Source: Lachnospiraceae bacterium UBA7182 (lineage in GTDB: Bacteria > Bacillota > Clostridia > Lachnospirales > Lachnospiraceae). Taken from it: a DNA stretch of 11,922 nt. The position numbers and the translations under genes are program-made. Shown here piece after piece: positions 1 to 6,504 of the stretch; position 1 is the first letter of the stretch, and every line of letters starts with the position of its first letter. Location of the stretch: NCBI GenBank assembly GCA_002491115.1, contig DKVI01000049.1, positions 1-11,922 of the forward strand, written 5' to 3'. The notes beneath the pieces were generated by a model. That model had not been told where the DNA came from. It saw only the letters and a list, made by a program, of their open reading frames with translations, and ran no database searches.

Positions 1-26
1 TCAAAAAGTTGTAAAGTGGTGTTATA

Positions 27-55
27 AATATACATGATTTATTACTGTATGTCAA
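27..55 (-). promoter_or_regulatory. Candidate promoter reading out of the left window edge
   Basis: On the minus strand there is a perfect -35 TTGACA (50-55), a 17-bp spacer and a TATATT -10 (27-32). Transcription would start at about position 20 and serve a gene beyond the window. The spacer has TACA at one end and TGTA at the other (31-34 and 46-49), a weak dyad that might be an operator. The DNA is very AT-rich, so a chance match is possible, but the exact -35 with ideal spacing is suggestive. Confidence 0.45.
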
Positions 56-93
56 TATAATTTAATTATAATTTCAAAATTAATTATTTTATT

Positions 94-1536
94 CTATTTC
101 ACTGACACATGTCCTGTAATATGTATTGTTTGAGGCTTTACCGCCTCCACAAACAGCTCATACGTCCCCGCTTTTGATATTGTAAAAGTATGAGTCAGTT
201 CCCCGTCCGTAGATGACACATAATTTCTTCCCCCTGTGTTGTTTACATATCCCGCACGAAATGAATCAGATGCCGATTCTCCTTCCAGAGAAAACTTGAT
301 CTTCCCATTCGCCGGAACTGTCACCTTTCCTAAAGATTCAGACCCGCTTATATCTTCGTCAACAAATGTAGCGCCTCTTGGCTGCACCTGTGTCCTGGCA
401 GGCGTCATTTTAAAATCCCCTGCACTTTCTATCGTTTCCACCAGGATAGGACGCGGTTGCGGCTCTTCTTCATGCTTTTCCGATAAGAAATCATCTGCGA
501 CAACATCCTGCAATTTGCACACGCCCGATGAGGCAGCCAAAGTTGTAAGCGGACATGCCGTTATTAAAAATATCGTCAGCGCAGCCATTACTCGTTTACT
601 TGTTCCTGTCTTTTTGTTTAACATATTTTCCAGTCTCCTTTCCAATTGGCTCTGTGTATGTCCGGTCAAAGATACAGCTTCCTGTAAAAGCGGCCTTCTT
701 TGCATCTTTACAAGCGTTTCTGCATAAAGACAGTATTCCTGCTTTGTTCTTCCCTGCAAAACAAAATCATCACAGGCCATCTCGTTGACATCCGTATAAT
801 AACGGGCAAATTCCCCTGCAGACAAAGTAAACCAGTACAAAGAAACAAACCAGAAAATCATACTTCTGTAAAAAGCATCTTTCTTTTTACAATGGATCAG
901 TTCATGACAGAGCATCAGATATATTTCTTCCTTGCTCAGGTCCATTTGCGGGAAAAATATCTCCTGTCGGAAACATCCGGCCACAAATGGTGAATCAATC
1001 ACGTCACTTACCCATATGGTCACCGGCCTTTTTAAACCAAGCTCTTTTTCCACTTGCTCCCGCAGACACAACAGTTCCTTATCCTCACAAATCCGGGAAC
1101 ATGCTTTTAATTTTTTCAATATTTTTCTGTCTTTTCTATAATTCAGCAATCCTCCTATGAGAAATCCCATCTGCCATACAACCAACAGCAGAACAAAAAA
1201 CCAGTGGTGTCCATAAGGAGTAATATAACTGATTGACCAGTTACGGATATGTTTTACCGTGTCCAGCCCGTCATTCCCGTCAAAAGGGCCGATATAGGCA
1301 AACACGCCTTTATAAAGCGCCACCATGGATAACAAAGGCAAAATAACCGACAAATATACGGCCAGCACTTTCAACACCCTGTCCATCTGCCCCGCTGACA
1401 GCTTACGTTCCAGATATCTCCTGACATGAAGAAGCAGACAGATTAAAATACTGCTTACAATACCGACAGTAATTATCCATAGAACGAAATCACTGGACTG
1501 CCACAATTCAATCCACAGACTCCCCAGTTTCAGCAT
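94..1536 (-). CDS. M56 (BlaR1/MecR1-like) membrane metalloprotease with atypical sensor domain
   Basis: This is a 480-aa integral membrane zinc protease of the M56 family. In that family an extracellular signal activates the cytoplasmic protease, leading to cleavage of the partner BlaI-type repressor. Hydrophobic segments lie near residues 17-37, 57-75, 112-132 and 222-240, with a last one near 317-336. The zinc motif HELIH is at 211-215 and a downstream glutamate in NEMACDD (E252) fits the third ligand. The extracellular C-terminus (about 337-480) has no penicillin-binding/transpeptidase motifs (no STxK or KTG), unlike true BlaR1 of about 590 aa. It has a linker and a beta-rich module (about 400-480) rich in Gly, Thr and Val, resembling PPC or Ig-like folds. 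The gene overlaps the repressor gene by 29 bp, and its start is preceded by a modest GGAAAGAG ribosome site. The family is certain; the signal is unknown. Confidence 0.9.
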   Translation of the reverse strand: MLKLGSLWIELWQSSDFVLWIITVGIVSSILICLLLHVRRYLERKLSAGQMDRVLKVLAVYLSVILPLLSMVALYKGVFAYIGPFDGNDGLDTVKHIRNWSISYITPYGHHWFFVLLLVVWQMGFLIGGLLNYRKDRKILKKLKACSRICEDKELLCLREQVEKELGLKRPVTIWVSDVIDSPFVAGCFRQEIFFPQMDLSKEEIYLMLCHELIHCKKKDAFYRSMIFWFVSLYWFTLSAGEFARYYTDVNEMACDDFVLQGRTKQEYCLYAETLVKMQRRPLLQEAVSLTGHTQSQLERRLENMLNKKTGTSKRVMAALTIFLITACPLTTLAASSGVCKLQDVVADDFLSEKHEEEPQPRPILVETIESAGDFKMTPARTQVQPRGATFVDEDISGSESLGKVTVPANGKIKFSLEGESASDSFRAGYVNNTGGRNYVSSTDGELTHTFTISKAGTYELFVEAVKPQTIHITGHVSVK

Positions 1537-1936
1537 CTCTTTCCAGTTCCTCCAAAAGTTCCTGTACTTTTTCCTGTTGTCTTTGCGTCAGCGTTTCTTT
1601 TCCACAAAAAGCCGCCACCAGTTTCTCAAAAGAAGTACTGCCCAGAGTCTTCATAAATTCCTGACGCACCAGCGCTTTTTCATATTCTCCGCGTCCCACA
1701 AGCGCGGTATAAAAATGATGTCTCCCTTCCTGACGGTTTTCTACATATCCTTTCTCGGATATGTGATACAAGACCGTGCTTTTCGTCCCGCGGGCCTGCG
1801 GAAAATGCCGGTAGATTTCCTCGCTGCTGATTCCCTGGGGATGTTCCCATATAAACTGCATAAATTCCAGCTCCATCGGCGACAGCTTCTTCTTCCCTCC
1901 CAGCATCTCTAATGGTTCCTCTGACGTTCTTGCCAT
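1508..1936 (-). CDS. BlaI/MecI/CopY-family winged-helix repressor
   Basis: This 142-aa repressor has an N-terminal winged helix (about residues 17-85), with LSPMELEFMQFIWEH as the first helix, GTKSTVLYHISEKGYV as the recognition region and the wing RQEGRHHFYTAL. The C-terminal helices (about 90-140) fit the dimerisation part, which is the usual cleavage target of the partner protease. I chose the ATG at 1936 because AGGGAG lies just upstream. A longer in-frame GTG at 2002 overlaps the -10 box of the promoter and so cannot lie in the transcript. The gene leads a two-gene operon, its 3' end overlapping the M56 protease gene. Known relatives repress their own operon until proteolysed, so autoregulation is likely here. 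The regulated gene beyond the pair is not identified in this window. Confidence 0.9.
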   Translation of the reverse strand: MARTSEEPLEMLGGKKKLSPMELEFMQFIWEHPQGISSEEIYRHFPQARGTKSTVLYHISEKGYVENRQEGRHHFYTALVGRGEYEKALVRQEFMKTLGSTSFEKLVAAFCGKETLTQRQQEKVQELLEELERDAETGESVD

Positions 1937-1993
1937 AACATATCTCCCTTCCTCAGCAAAATCTGAAAGCTGTAAGCTTCCCGCTTTCTTCAA

Positions 1994-2022
1994 ATTATAC
2001 ACAACCCGCTTTTTATTGTCAA
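1994..2022 (-). promoter_or_regulatory. Consensus sigma-A promoter of the BlaI/M56 operon
   Basis: The minus strand carries TTGACA (2017-2022), exactly 17 bp of spacer and TATAAT (1994-1999), both perfect consensus hexamers. The predicted start, about 7 nt beyond the -10 box, leaves a leader of about 50 nt before the repressor ATG at 1936. An AT-rich stretch lies directly upstream. Confidence 0.85.
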
Positions 2023-2036
2023 TATTTAATAAATAT
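2022..2036. promoter_or_regulatory. 15-bp palindrome touching the -35 box, possible repressor operator
   Basis: The sequence ATATTTA, one central base, TAAATAT forms a perfect odd palindrome that begins at the edge of the -35 hexamer of the BlaI/M56 promoter. Its position suits a dimeric winged-helix repressor acting on its own promoter. It does not contain the TACA/TGTA core of characterised BlaI or CopY operators, and AT-only palindromes arise easily by chance. Confidence 0.3.
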
Positions 2037-2182
2037 ATTTCTATTATATAATTATTTTAGTAATCTATCTACCACATATACGGTATCATTTGCATCATAT
2101 TCGTAAACTTTTCTCCATTTTTTGTCATTTTTCGCATTCTCAATCGTTTTTATTATGAATATATAGACAATCAAAGACCCCC

Positions 2183-2212
2183 GCAGCCGCCAGATGTCTG
2201 CCAGCAGCCGCC
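2183..2212 (+). repeat. Pair of 9-bp direct repeats upstream of the LytTR gene
   Basis: GCAGCCGCC occurs at 2183-2191 and again at 2204-2212, a 21-bp period with a 12-bp gap. They form a GC-rich island in the otherwise AT-rich 253-bp interval between the BlaI promoter and the LytTR gene. LytTR regulators are known to bind pairs of about 9-bp direct repeats with this spacing, so autoregulation is possible, although the sequence is not a known LytTR consensus. Apart from this pair and weak promoter-like AT-rich DNA, nothing else was seen in the interval. Confidence 0.4.
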
Positions 2213-2255
2213 TGTCTCGTTATTCGCGGGAATAAAACATTAAAAGGAGCATACG

Positions 2256-2708
2256 ATGGACTTTTTCCAGCATGCAATACAAGATGATGATAAATTAAAA
2301 ACAGAACTTGTCGATTTCATAACCCTCTACGGAACCTCCGGGCTCAGAGAAGCCATGAGAGCGTACATAAGCTCATCCCAAGATTATATTTGTAAAACCA
2401 AAACATCCGTGTACAGAATAAATATTCATCATATTTATTACCTGAAAATCAGCGGCCACCAAATCATGATCCATACCGCCAATGACATATATCAAAAATA
2501 CGGGGTCCTGCACAAGGAACTGGCATTTTTAGCGCCTTACGGATTTATCAAATGCTGCCAGAACTGTATCGTTGCTCTGAATAAAATAAAGGGAGTGGAA
2601 GATGATAGCATCATACTGATCAATGACGACAGGCTGCATGTCAGCCGAACCTGTATGGCCAAAGTTCTTACATCCTTCAACAGCTTATCTCCCAATCTTT
2701 TATTCTGA
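2256..2708 (+). CDS. LytTR-type DNA-binding protein without receiver domain
   Basis: This 150-aa protein has a C-terminal LytTR DNA-binding domain (about residues 43-142). Diagnostic blocks are the strand VYRINIHHIYYLKISG, then FIKCCQNCIVALNKIKGV, matching the family's FxRxHRSxIVNxxxI block, and a terminal LHVSRTCMAKVL. The first 42 residues are too short for a CheY-like receiver and contain no phosphoacceptor pattern, so control by a histidine kinase is unlikely. The ATG follows a strong AAAGGAG with good spacing. It is the only convincingly intact plus-strand gene in the window, with decayed ATPase DNA starting directly after its stop. LytTR-only proteins often regulate bacteriocin, virulence or membrane genes; the target here is unknown. 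Confidence 0.85.
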   Translation: MDFFQHAIQDDDKLKTELVDFITLYGTSGLREAMRAYISSSQDYICKTKTSVYRINIHHIYYLKISGHQIMIHTANDIYQKYGVLHKELAFLAPYGFIKCCQNCIVALNKIKGVEDDSIILINDDRLHVSRTCMAKVLTSFNSLSPNLLF

Positions 2709-2714
2709 GAAAGC

Positions 2715-3166
2715 TTGAAACAGGAAGCGTTCCTATACTATGTAGATAAAACCGGATTGATCGCAGAACTTCTTCACAACCGGGGAGAAGTAAATCCCTT
2801 TACACGCCCCAGACGGTTCGGGAAATTCCTGAACATGAGTATGCTGAAATACTTCTTCTCCTATGGCTGCGACAGAAAACTTTTCGGCAAACTGGAACTT
2901 CTGGTAAACGGGGCATGCGTCGAGAAAAAGATCTGGGACACGGCTGTCCGCAAAGCCCAAAAAGAAAACTTTTACCATGGCATTCTCCTGGGCCTTTTAA
3001 GCCACCAGGAAGAATGGGACATTACATCAAACGCGGAATCTGGAAAAGGATACAGCGATATTCTGATCGAAATCACAGACAACAACATGGACACCATCCT
3101 GAAATACGGCATCGCCTGCCGCAGGAAAACCTGCATGGTGCGGATGGCGCCTCCGCGATCATTTAA
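2715..3166 (+). pseudogene. Multiply deleted AAA-ATPase-like/PD-(D/E)XK family gene remnant
   Basis: The reading frame matches separate pieces of the AAA-ATPase-like (DUF1703/PD-(D/E)XK_9) family, normally over 500 aa. The N-terminal block YYVDKTGLIAELL and VNPFTRPRRFGKFLNMSMLK is present, but about ten leading residues are lost and a stop lies just upstream. The residue after the Walker A lysine is Phe where Thr or Ser is expected. After KLFGKLELL the frame jumps to the nuclease region FYHGILLGLL and GKGYSDILIE, dropping most of the ATPase. A second jump then goes to the C-terminal tail ILKYGIACRRKTC, losing the ExK part of the nuclease site. Only a TTG could start it, with no clear ribosome site. 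After about 3165 the frame runs into the opposing gene's 3' end up to 3296. It is almost certainly non-functional. Confidence 0.75.
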
Positions 3167-3167
3167 T

Positions 3168-3953
3168 TTACCAGTCCGGCGACGATATGGGAGAAGCCAC
3201 CCTTTCAATTTTGCAACTGTGTTTTCTTTTCTTCTCCCCTGCCGCCTTATCGTACCCGATGCCCACCAGCAAAATCTCGCCTCCATACCCTTTTAATGCT
3301 TCCGGATATTTTTTCTGCCGTATTTGATCGATGGCTCCTTTTGCTGACTGATCCCATTTCAATTCAATCACCAGCGCAGGTACGGACGACGCCTTTTTAG
3401 GCAGATAGACAATATCCGCATAACCGTCTCCGGCAGGAAGTTCTTCAAATTTCAGATAATAATCTTTATAACTAAAGTAAGCCAGCTTAATCACACTGCG
3501 CAAAGCCTGTTCATTGTTATAAAAAAGAGCAGCGGTTTCTTCTGCATGAATCTTCTCGATCTGGGCGGCCACAGCTTCTTCTCTTAGATGAACCGTATCA
3601 TAGATAAGCTGGACGCTTTCCCTGACACGGCGGATGGTTTCGTCTTTTTTCACGCCGCGCACAGCCCGGGCAAATTCCAACTGTATTTCTTCGTTTGGAA
3701 TACGCACAATCCGGTCGTCTTCATCGTAAGCAAGATACCCCAGATGAATCAGAAGGGTCAGTACATCATCCTGATCCCGAAAAGTCACCAGATCATTGAA
3801 TTTTCCAAAACGTCTCGGCCTGCTGACACAAGTCAGCCTTCGCGGCGTATCAATCGTTTCATTGACCAGGCTGATCAGCCCACTTTTATCAACATATATG
3901 TCATTACGGATTCCGGCAAATCCGCTGTTCCCCGGATTCAGATACATTCCCAT
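3168..3953 (-). CDS. AAA-ATPase-like/PD-(D/E)XK nuclease family protein, ATPase core deleted
   Basis: The 261-aa product begins like the family (YLNPGNSGF, IYVDKSGLI, VSRPRRFGK) but at residue 51 the frame jumps from the Walker A region straight to FNDLVTFRDQDDVLTLLIHLGYLAYD, which normally lies a few hundred residues later. The nucleotide-binding core is therefore missing. The C-terminal nuclease domain looks whole: GDGYADIVYLP (D180), VIELKW (E197, K199) and the downstream helix DQIRQKKY (Q210), followed by the usual ILLVGIGYDK and HSCKIERV end. The frame stays open across the deletion, and a plausible promoter and ribosome site precede the ATG at 3953. It may be a decaying gene or a retained nuclease-only fragment. 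Full-length relatives are common multicopy genes of unclear role in gut anaerobes. Confidence 0.7.
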   Translation of the reverse strand: MGMYLNPGNSGFAGIRNDIYVDKSGLISLVNETIDTPRRLTCVSRPRRFGKFNDLVTFRDQDDVLTLLIHLGYLAYDEDDRIVRIPNEEIQLEFARAVRGVKKDETIRRVRESVQLIYDTVHLREEAVAAQIEKIHAEETAALFYNNEQALRSVIKLAYFSYKDYYLKFEELPAGDGYADIVYLPKKASSVPALVIELKWDQSAKGAIDQIRQKKYPEALKGYGGEILLVGIGYDKAAGEKKRKHSCKIERVASPISSPDW

Positions 3954-3984
3954 CCTGCTTTTCCCCTTTTTTCAATGTAATTTT

Positions 3985-4013
3985 ATTATAGGCCGAACCT
4001 TCCCCTTTTACAA
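3985..4013 (-). promoter_or_regulatory. Candidate promoter for the nuclease-family gene
   Basis: TTGTAA (4008-4013), a 17-bp spacer and a perfect TATAAT (3985-3990) lie on the minus strand about 30 bp before the ATG at 3953. The -35 hexamer includes the stop codon of the histidine kinase gene. No hairpin terminator is seen in the 54-bp gap, so readthrough from the kinase operon is also possible. Confidence 0.55.
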
Positions 4014-4955
4014 CTTCAACTTCCCGCCCTCCTCTTTGGGGCACGGAAAGCGAATCATAAAAGCAACCCCTTCTCCGGGCCTGCTTTGGGCCGTGATGCT
4101 GCCGCCCATCTTTTCTGTGAGCTGCCGCACGATCGAAAGGCCAAGGCCGCTGCCTTTTTCGGAACGGCCTTTATCACATTTATACAATCGCTCAAAGATC
4201 TGCGGCAGGTCTTCCTCTTTGATTCCGATTCCGTTATCCTGTATCCGGATCTTTATATCCCCGTCCTGCTGCGTGAAGGCGATTTCGATTCGGTCCGCGC
4301 GGCTGTGAGTGACGGCGTTTTGAATCAGATTATTTAAGATCCTTGTGTAAGCGTCCGAATCCAGCGCTGCCCGGACCGGCCCGTCGGGAATACTGGCCGC
4401 ATACTCGATCTGTTGTTCCTCAAAGACCGGAATCCAGTCGATCAGAATATTTCTCGTAACCTCCGAAAGCTCCACCTCTTCGATCTGCATGGTAAATTCA
4501 TCTGAGTTTAACTTAAACCAGTCAAACAGCACATCGATATATTCTTTCAGGTCGTACGCTTTTCGCCTGGCCGTTTCCACATAGTCCTGGCACTCTTTTT
4601 CCGTGACGATCCGCTTATGCGCCGCATCCAGATAACCGATCAGCGTTGTAAGAGGTGTCCTTACATCATGGGAAAGACTTGTCATAAGCCTTTTATTCAT
4701 TTCCTCGGTCCGTCGGACTGCTAACAGCCGGTCTTCATAAGACCGGACCACATCGTTGATCTCATAGGCAAGGGGCGCCGTGATCTCATGCGGGCCGGCC
4801 AGTATGCGCCGGTTTCCGTTGCCGTTTCTTATGTCCGCCAGCGCTTCTGCCATCCCGGCCACCTGTTTTCTGGCGCGGCGTAAAGCGATGAAAGACGCCG
4901 CCGCGGACAGGCAGGCAATCAACATCGACACTGCCGTAATGACCTCCTGGTACAT
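4008..4955 (-). CDS. Sensor histidine kinase of the ABC-transporter operon
   Basis: This 315-aa kinase has one N-terminal membrane helix (about residues 5-25) and essentially no extracytoplasmic domain. A coiled linker (26-90) precedes the phosphoacceptor region SLSHDVRTPL (His96). The ATP-binding domain shows the N box NNLIQNAVTHS (Asn213), the G1 box DNGIGI (240-245) and the G2 box GSGLGLSI (268-275). It should phosphorylate the adjacent OmpR-type regulator. Its ribosome site AAGGAGG lies within the last codons of the regulator, with 4 nt between stop and start, so translation is probably coupled. It is the last gene of the five-gene operon. With so little outside the membrane, the signal may be sensed within the membrane or through a partner protein. 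Confidence 0.92.
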   Translation of the reverse strand: MYQEVITAVSMLIACLSAAASFIALRRARKQVAGMAEALADIRNGNGNRRILAGPHEITAPLAYEINDVVRSYEDRLLAVRRTEEMNKRLMTSLSHDVRTPLTTLIGYLDAAHKRIVTEKECQDYVETARRKAYDLKEYIDVLFDWFKLNSDEFTMQIEEVELSEVTRNILIDWIPVFEEQQIEYAASIPDGPVRAALDSDAYTRILNNLIQNAVTHSRADRIEIAFTQQDGDIKIRIQDNGIGIKEEDLPQIFERLYKCDKGRSEKGSGLGLSIVRQLTEKMGGSITAQSRPGEGVAFMIRFPCPKEEGGKLKL

Positions 4956-4959
4956 AACA

Positions 4960-5652
4960 TTATACCTCCTTGTTAAAGCGGTATCCGATCCCTTTTATGG
5001 TCTGTATATATCTGGGATTTCCGGGCGTCTTTTCGATCTTTTTACGCAGGCGGCTGATGATCGCCATAATATTGCTGTCGTCATAGACGTACGGTTCTCC
5101 CCATACTTCCTCATAGATCTTTTGTTTGGTCAGGATCTTCCCCTGATTCACGGCACAGTAAACCAGCAGGTCAAATTCTTTCCTGGGAAGCTCGAAGGTT
5201 CCGCCCTCCACTGTGACCGTCCGGGCATCCGCATCGATTTGGAGCCCGTCAAAATGAAGGATCTGCGGACGCCCCTCTTTTTGCCCATACCATGTATAGC
5301 GCCGAATCAGCGAATGGATGCGCGCGGTCAGTTCCGCCATGTCAAAAGGCTTGGTCAGATAATCATCCGCACCGTTTCTCAGTCCCCGTACTTTGGAAGC
5401 GCTGTCGTCCCTGCAGGTAAACATAAGCACCGGCATACTGTATGCTTCCCTTAACTTTTCCAGTATTTCAAATCCGTCCGCTCCCGGCATCATCACATCC
5501 AGTATGACAAGCTGATATTCATTTTCCTGAAGCTTCCTAAGCCCCTCTTTGCCGCAGCGGCAGCAGTCCGCCACAATCCCCTCGTCCAGGACGCTCTGTC
5601 TGATCAACTCGCCTAATTCCTTATCGTCGTCAATAATCAGAATCCTGTTCAT
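4960..5652 (-). CDS. OmpR/PhoB-family response regulator
   Basis: The 230-aa protein has a complete receiver domain (1-118) with the acidic pocket D8-D10, phosphoacceptor D52 in VILDVMMPG, T79 and K101 in YLTKPFD. A winged-helix effector domain (about 130-228) includes ELPRKEFDLLVYCAVNQG, ISRLRKKIE and the end YIQTIKGIGYRF. It is partnered by the kinase immediately downstream and preceded by the second permease with a 27-bp gap containing AAAGGACAGG. As the fourth gene of the operon it would promote its own synthesis if, as proposed, it binds the 11-bp repeat array at 8239-8282. OmpR-type regulators typically bind direct repeats with 11-bp periodicity, which fits that array. Confidence 0.93.
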   Translation of the reverse strand: MNRILIIDDDKELGELIRQSVLDEGIVADCCRCGKEGLRKLQENEYQLVILDVMMPGADGFEILEKLREAYSMPVLMFTCRDDSASKVRGLRNGADDYLTKPFDMAELTARIHSLIRRYTWYGQKEGRPQILHFDGLQIDADARTVTVEGGTFELPRKEFDLLVYCAVNQGKILTKQKIYEEVWGEPYVYDDSNIMAIISRLRKKIEKTPGNPRYIQTIKGIGYRFNKEV

Positions 5653-5679
5653 GACACCTGTCCTTTCGTCTGTCCGGAT

Positions 5680-6492
5680 CTATCTTTTTTGCCTGGCAGT
5701 GTGCCGGGAGCCTGCCTTGCCTTTTGCTTTCTTCTCCCGGTGTGTATCCCGGGGCGCTTTGGCGATGACGGTCAGAAGCGCCGCCGCCCCTGTCATAATC
5801 CCCAAAGACAGGATCGCCAAAGGAACGCTTCCTTTGCCCGACGTACCCGCATAGCTGCCGGTATCAAATCCGATCAGCGTCAGCACGGCCGAGAAAGGAT
5901 AAATATTTCTAAGAAGCCCCTGCTTAAAAAACATACAGCAGTATCCCAGGATAAAGGACACCACCGCACCTCCCATAAATCCTCCCGGCTTCCTGCTGCA
6001 TACTGCCAGCACCGGAAGGATTACAATATAAACGCCCAACGCGATCCCCACCATCTGCCAGAGCCCTTTTAACAGGACGAAAAAATCCAGCTCCGGAAGT
6101 CCCGCACAGACACCCACAATCACTGTGGCGACAAAACAGTACACTCCGAAGAAAGCGGCCAGAAGACCGATGGTCAAAAATTTGCCCGTCAGAAATCTTC
6201 TGAACGACAAAGGAACTGTCAGCACGTTTTTCAGCGTATTATCCGTATACTCTCTGTTGATCAGATACCCGCCGATCAGCGTCAGGATCACAGGCATAAA
6301 GACCGTCGCGTTGCCCCAGACGGTGCTTTCCAGCAAAGCCGCCATATTAAAATGCGGGTTTTTCGCCTCTTCAATCATGATCGACTGGGAAAAAAGCTGC
6401 AGAAGCGGTGAACAGAACATCCCGATCACACCGATCAGAAGGATATGGTATCTTTTCATTTTTAGAAATTCTGTTTTTATCATAGCCGTCAT
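5680..6492 (-). CDS. ABC-2 type permease, lantibiotic-immunity/bacitracin-type (second subunit)
   Basis: The 270-aa membrane protein has about six helices (near residues 16-36, 63-79, 106-130, 143-166, 171-188 and 223-244), as in LanE/LanG or BcrB-type permeases. The loop REYTDNTLKNVLTVPLS (80-96) is nearly shared with the preceding permease (EEHDYDTLKNLMCVPVS), showing that the two are paralogues and probably form a heterodimer with the upstream ATPase. The start fits the family pattern MIKTEFLKMKR, and a GGGGG ribosome site lies 8 nt before the ATG. The C-terminal tail (about 246-270) is unusually basic and presumably cytoplasmic. It lies 12 bp after the first permease. The substrate, probably a peptide antibiotic, cannot be read from sequence. 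Confidence 0.87.
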   Translation of the reverse strand: MTAMIKTEFLKMKRYHILLIGVIGMFCSPLLQLFSQSIMIEEAKNPHFNMAALLESTVWGNATVFMPVILTLIGGYLINREYTDNTLKNVLTVPLSFRRFLTGKFLTIGLLAAFFGVYCFVATVIVGVCAGLPELDFFVLLKGLWQMVGIALGVYIVILPVLAVCSRKPGGFMGGAVVSFILGYCCMFFKQGLLRNIYPFSAVLTLIGFDTGSYAGTSGKGSVPLAILSLGIMTGAAALLTVIAKAPRDTHREKKAKGKAGSRHTARQKR

Positions 6493-6504
6493 ATCATCAT
6501 CCCC

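Noticed and set aside
1..93. Terminator after the M56 protease gene
   Set aside because: The AT-rich DNA has no stem with a following T run on the minus strand that I could support.
1937..2002. N-terminal extension of the BlaI-like repressor to a GTG at 2002
   Set aside because: The GTG overlaps the perfect -10 box, so it would not be transcribed; the ATG at 1936 has a good ribosome site.
2715..3296. Intact 193-aa plus-strand protein
   Set aside because: It consists of joined, non-adjacent pieces of a larger family, lacks a proper start and ends in sequence antisense to the opposing gene.
4780..5454. Long plus-strand open frame opposite the kinase and regulator genes
   Set aside because: It is antisense to two genes with complete conserved motifs, shows no recognisable domain and has no convincing ribosome site.
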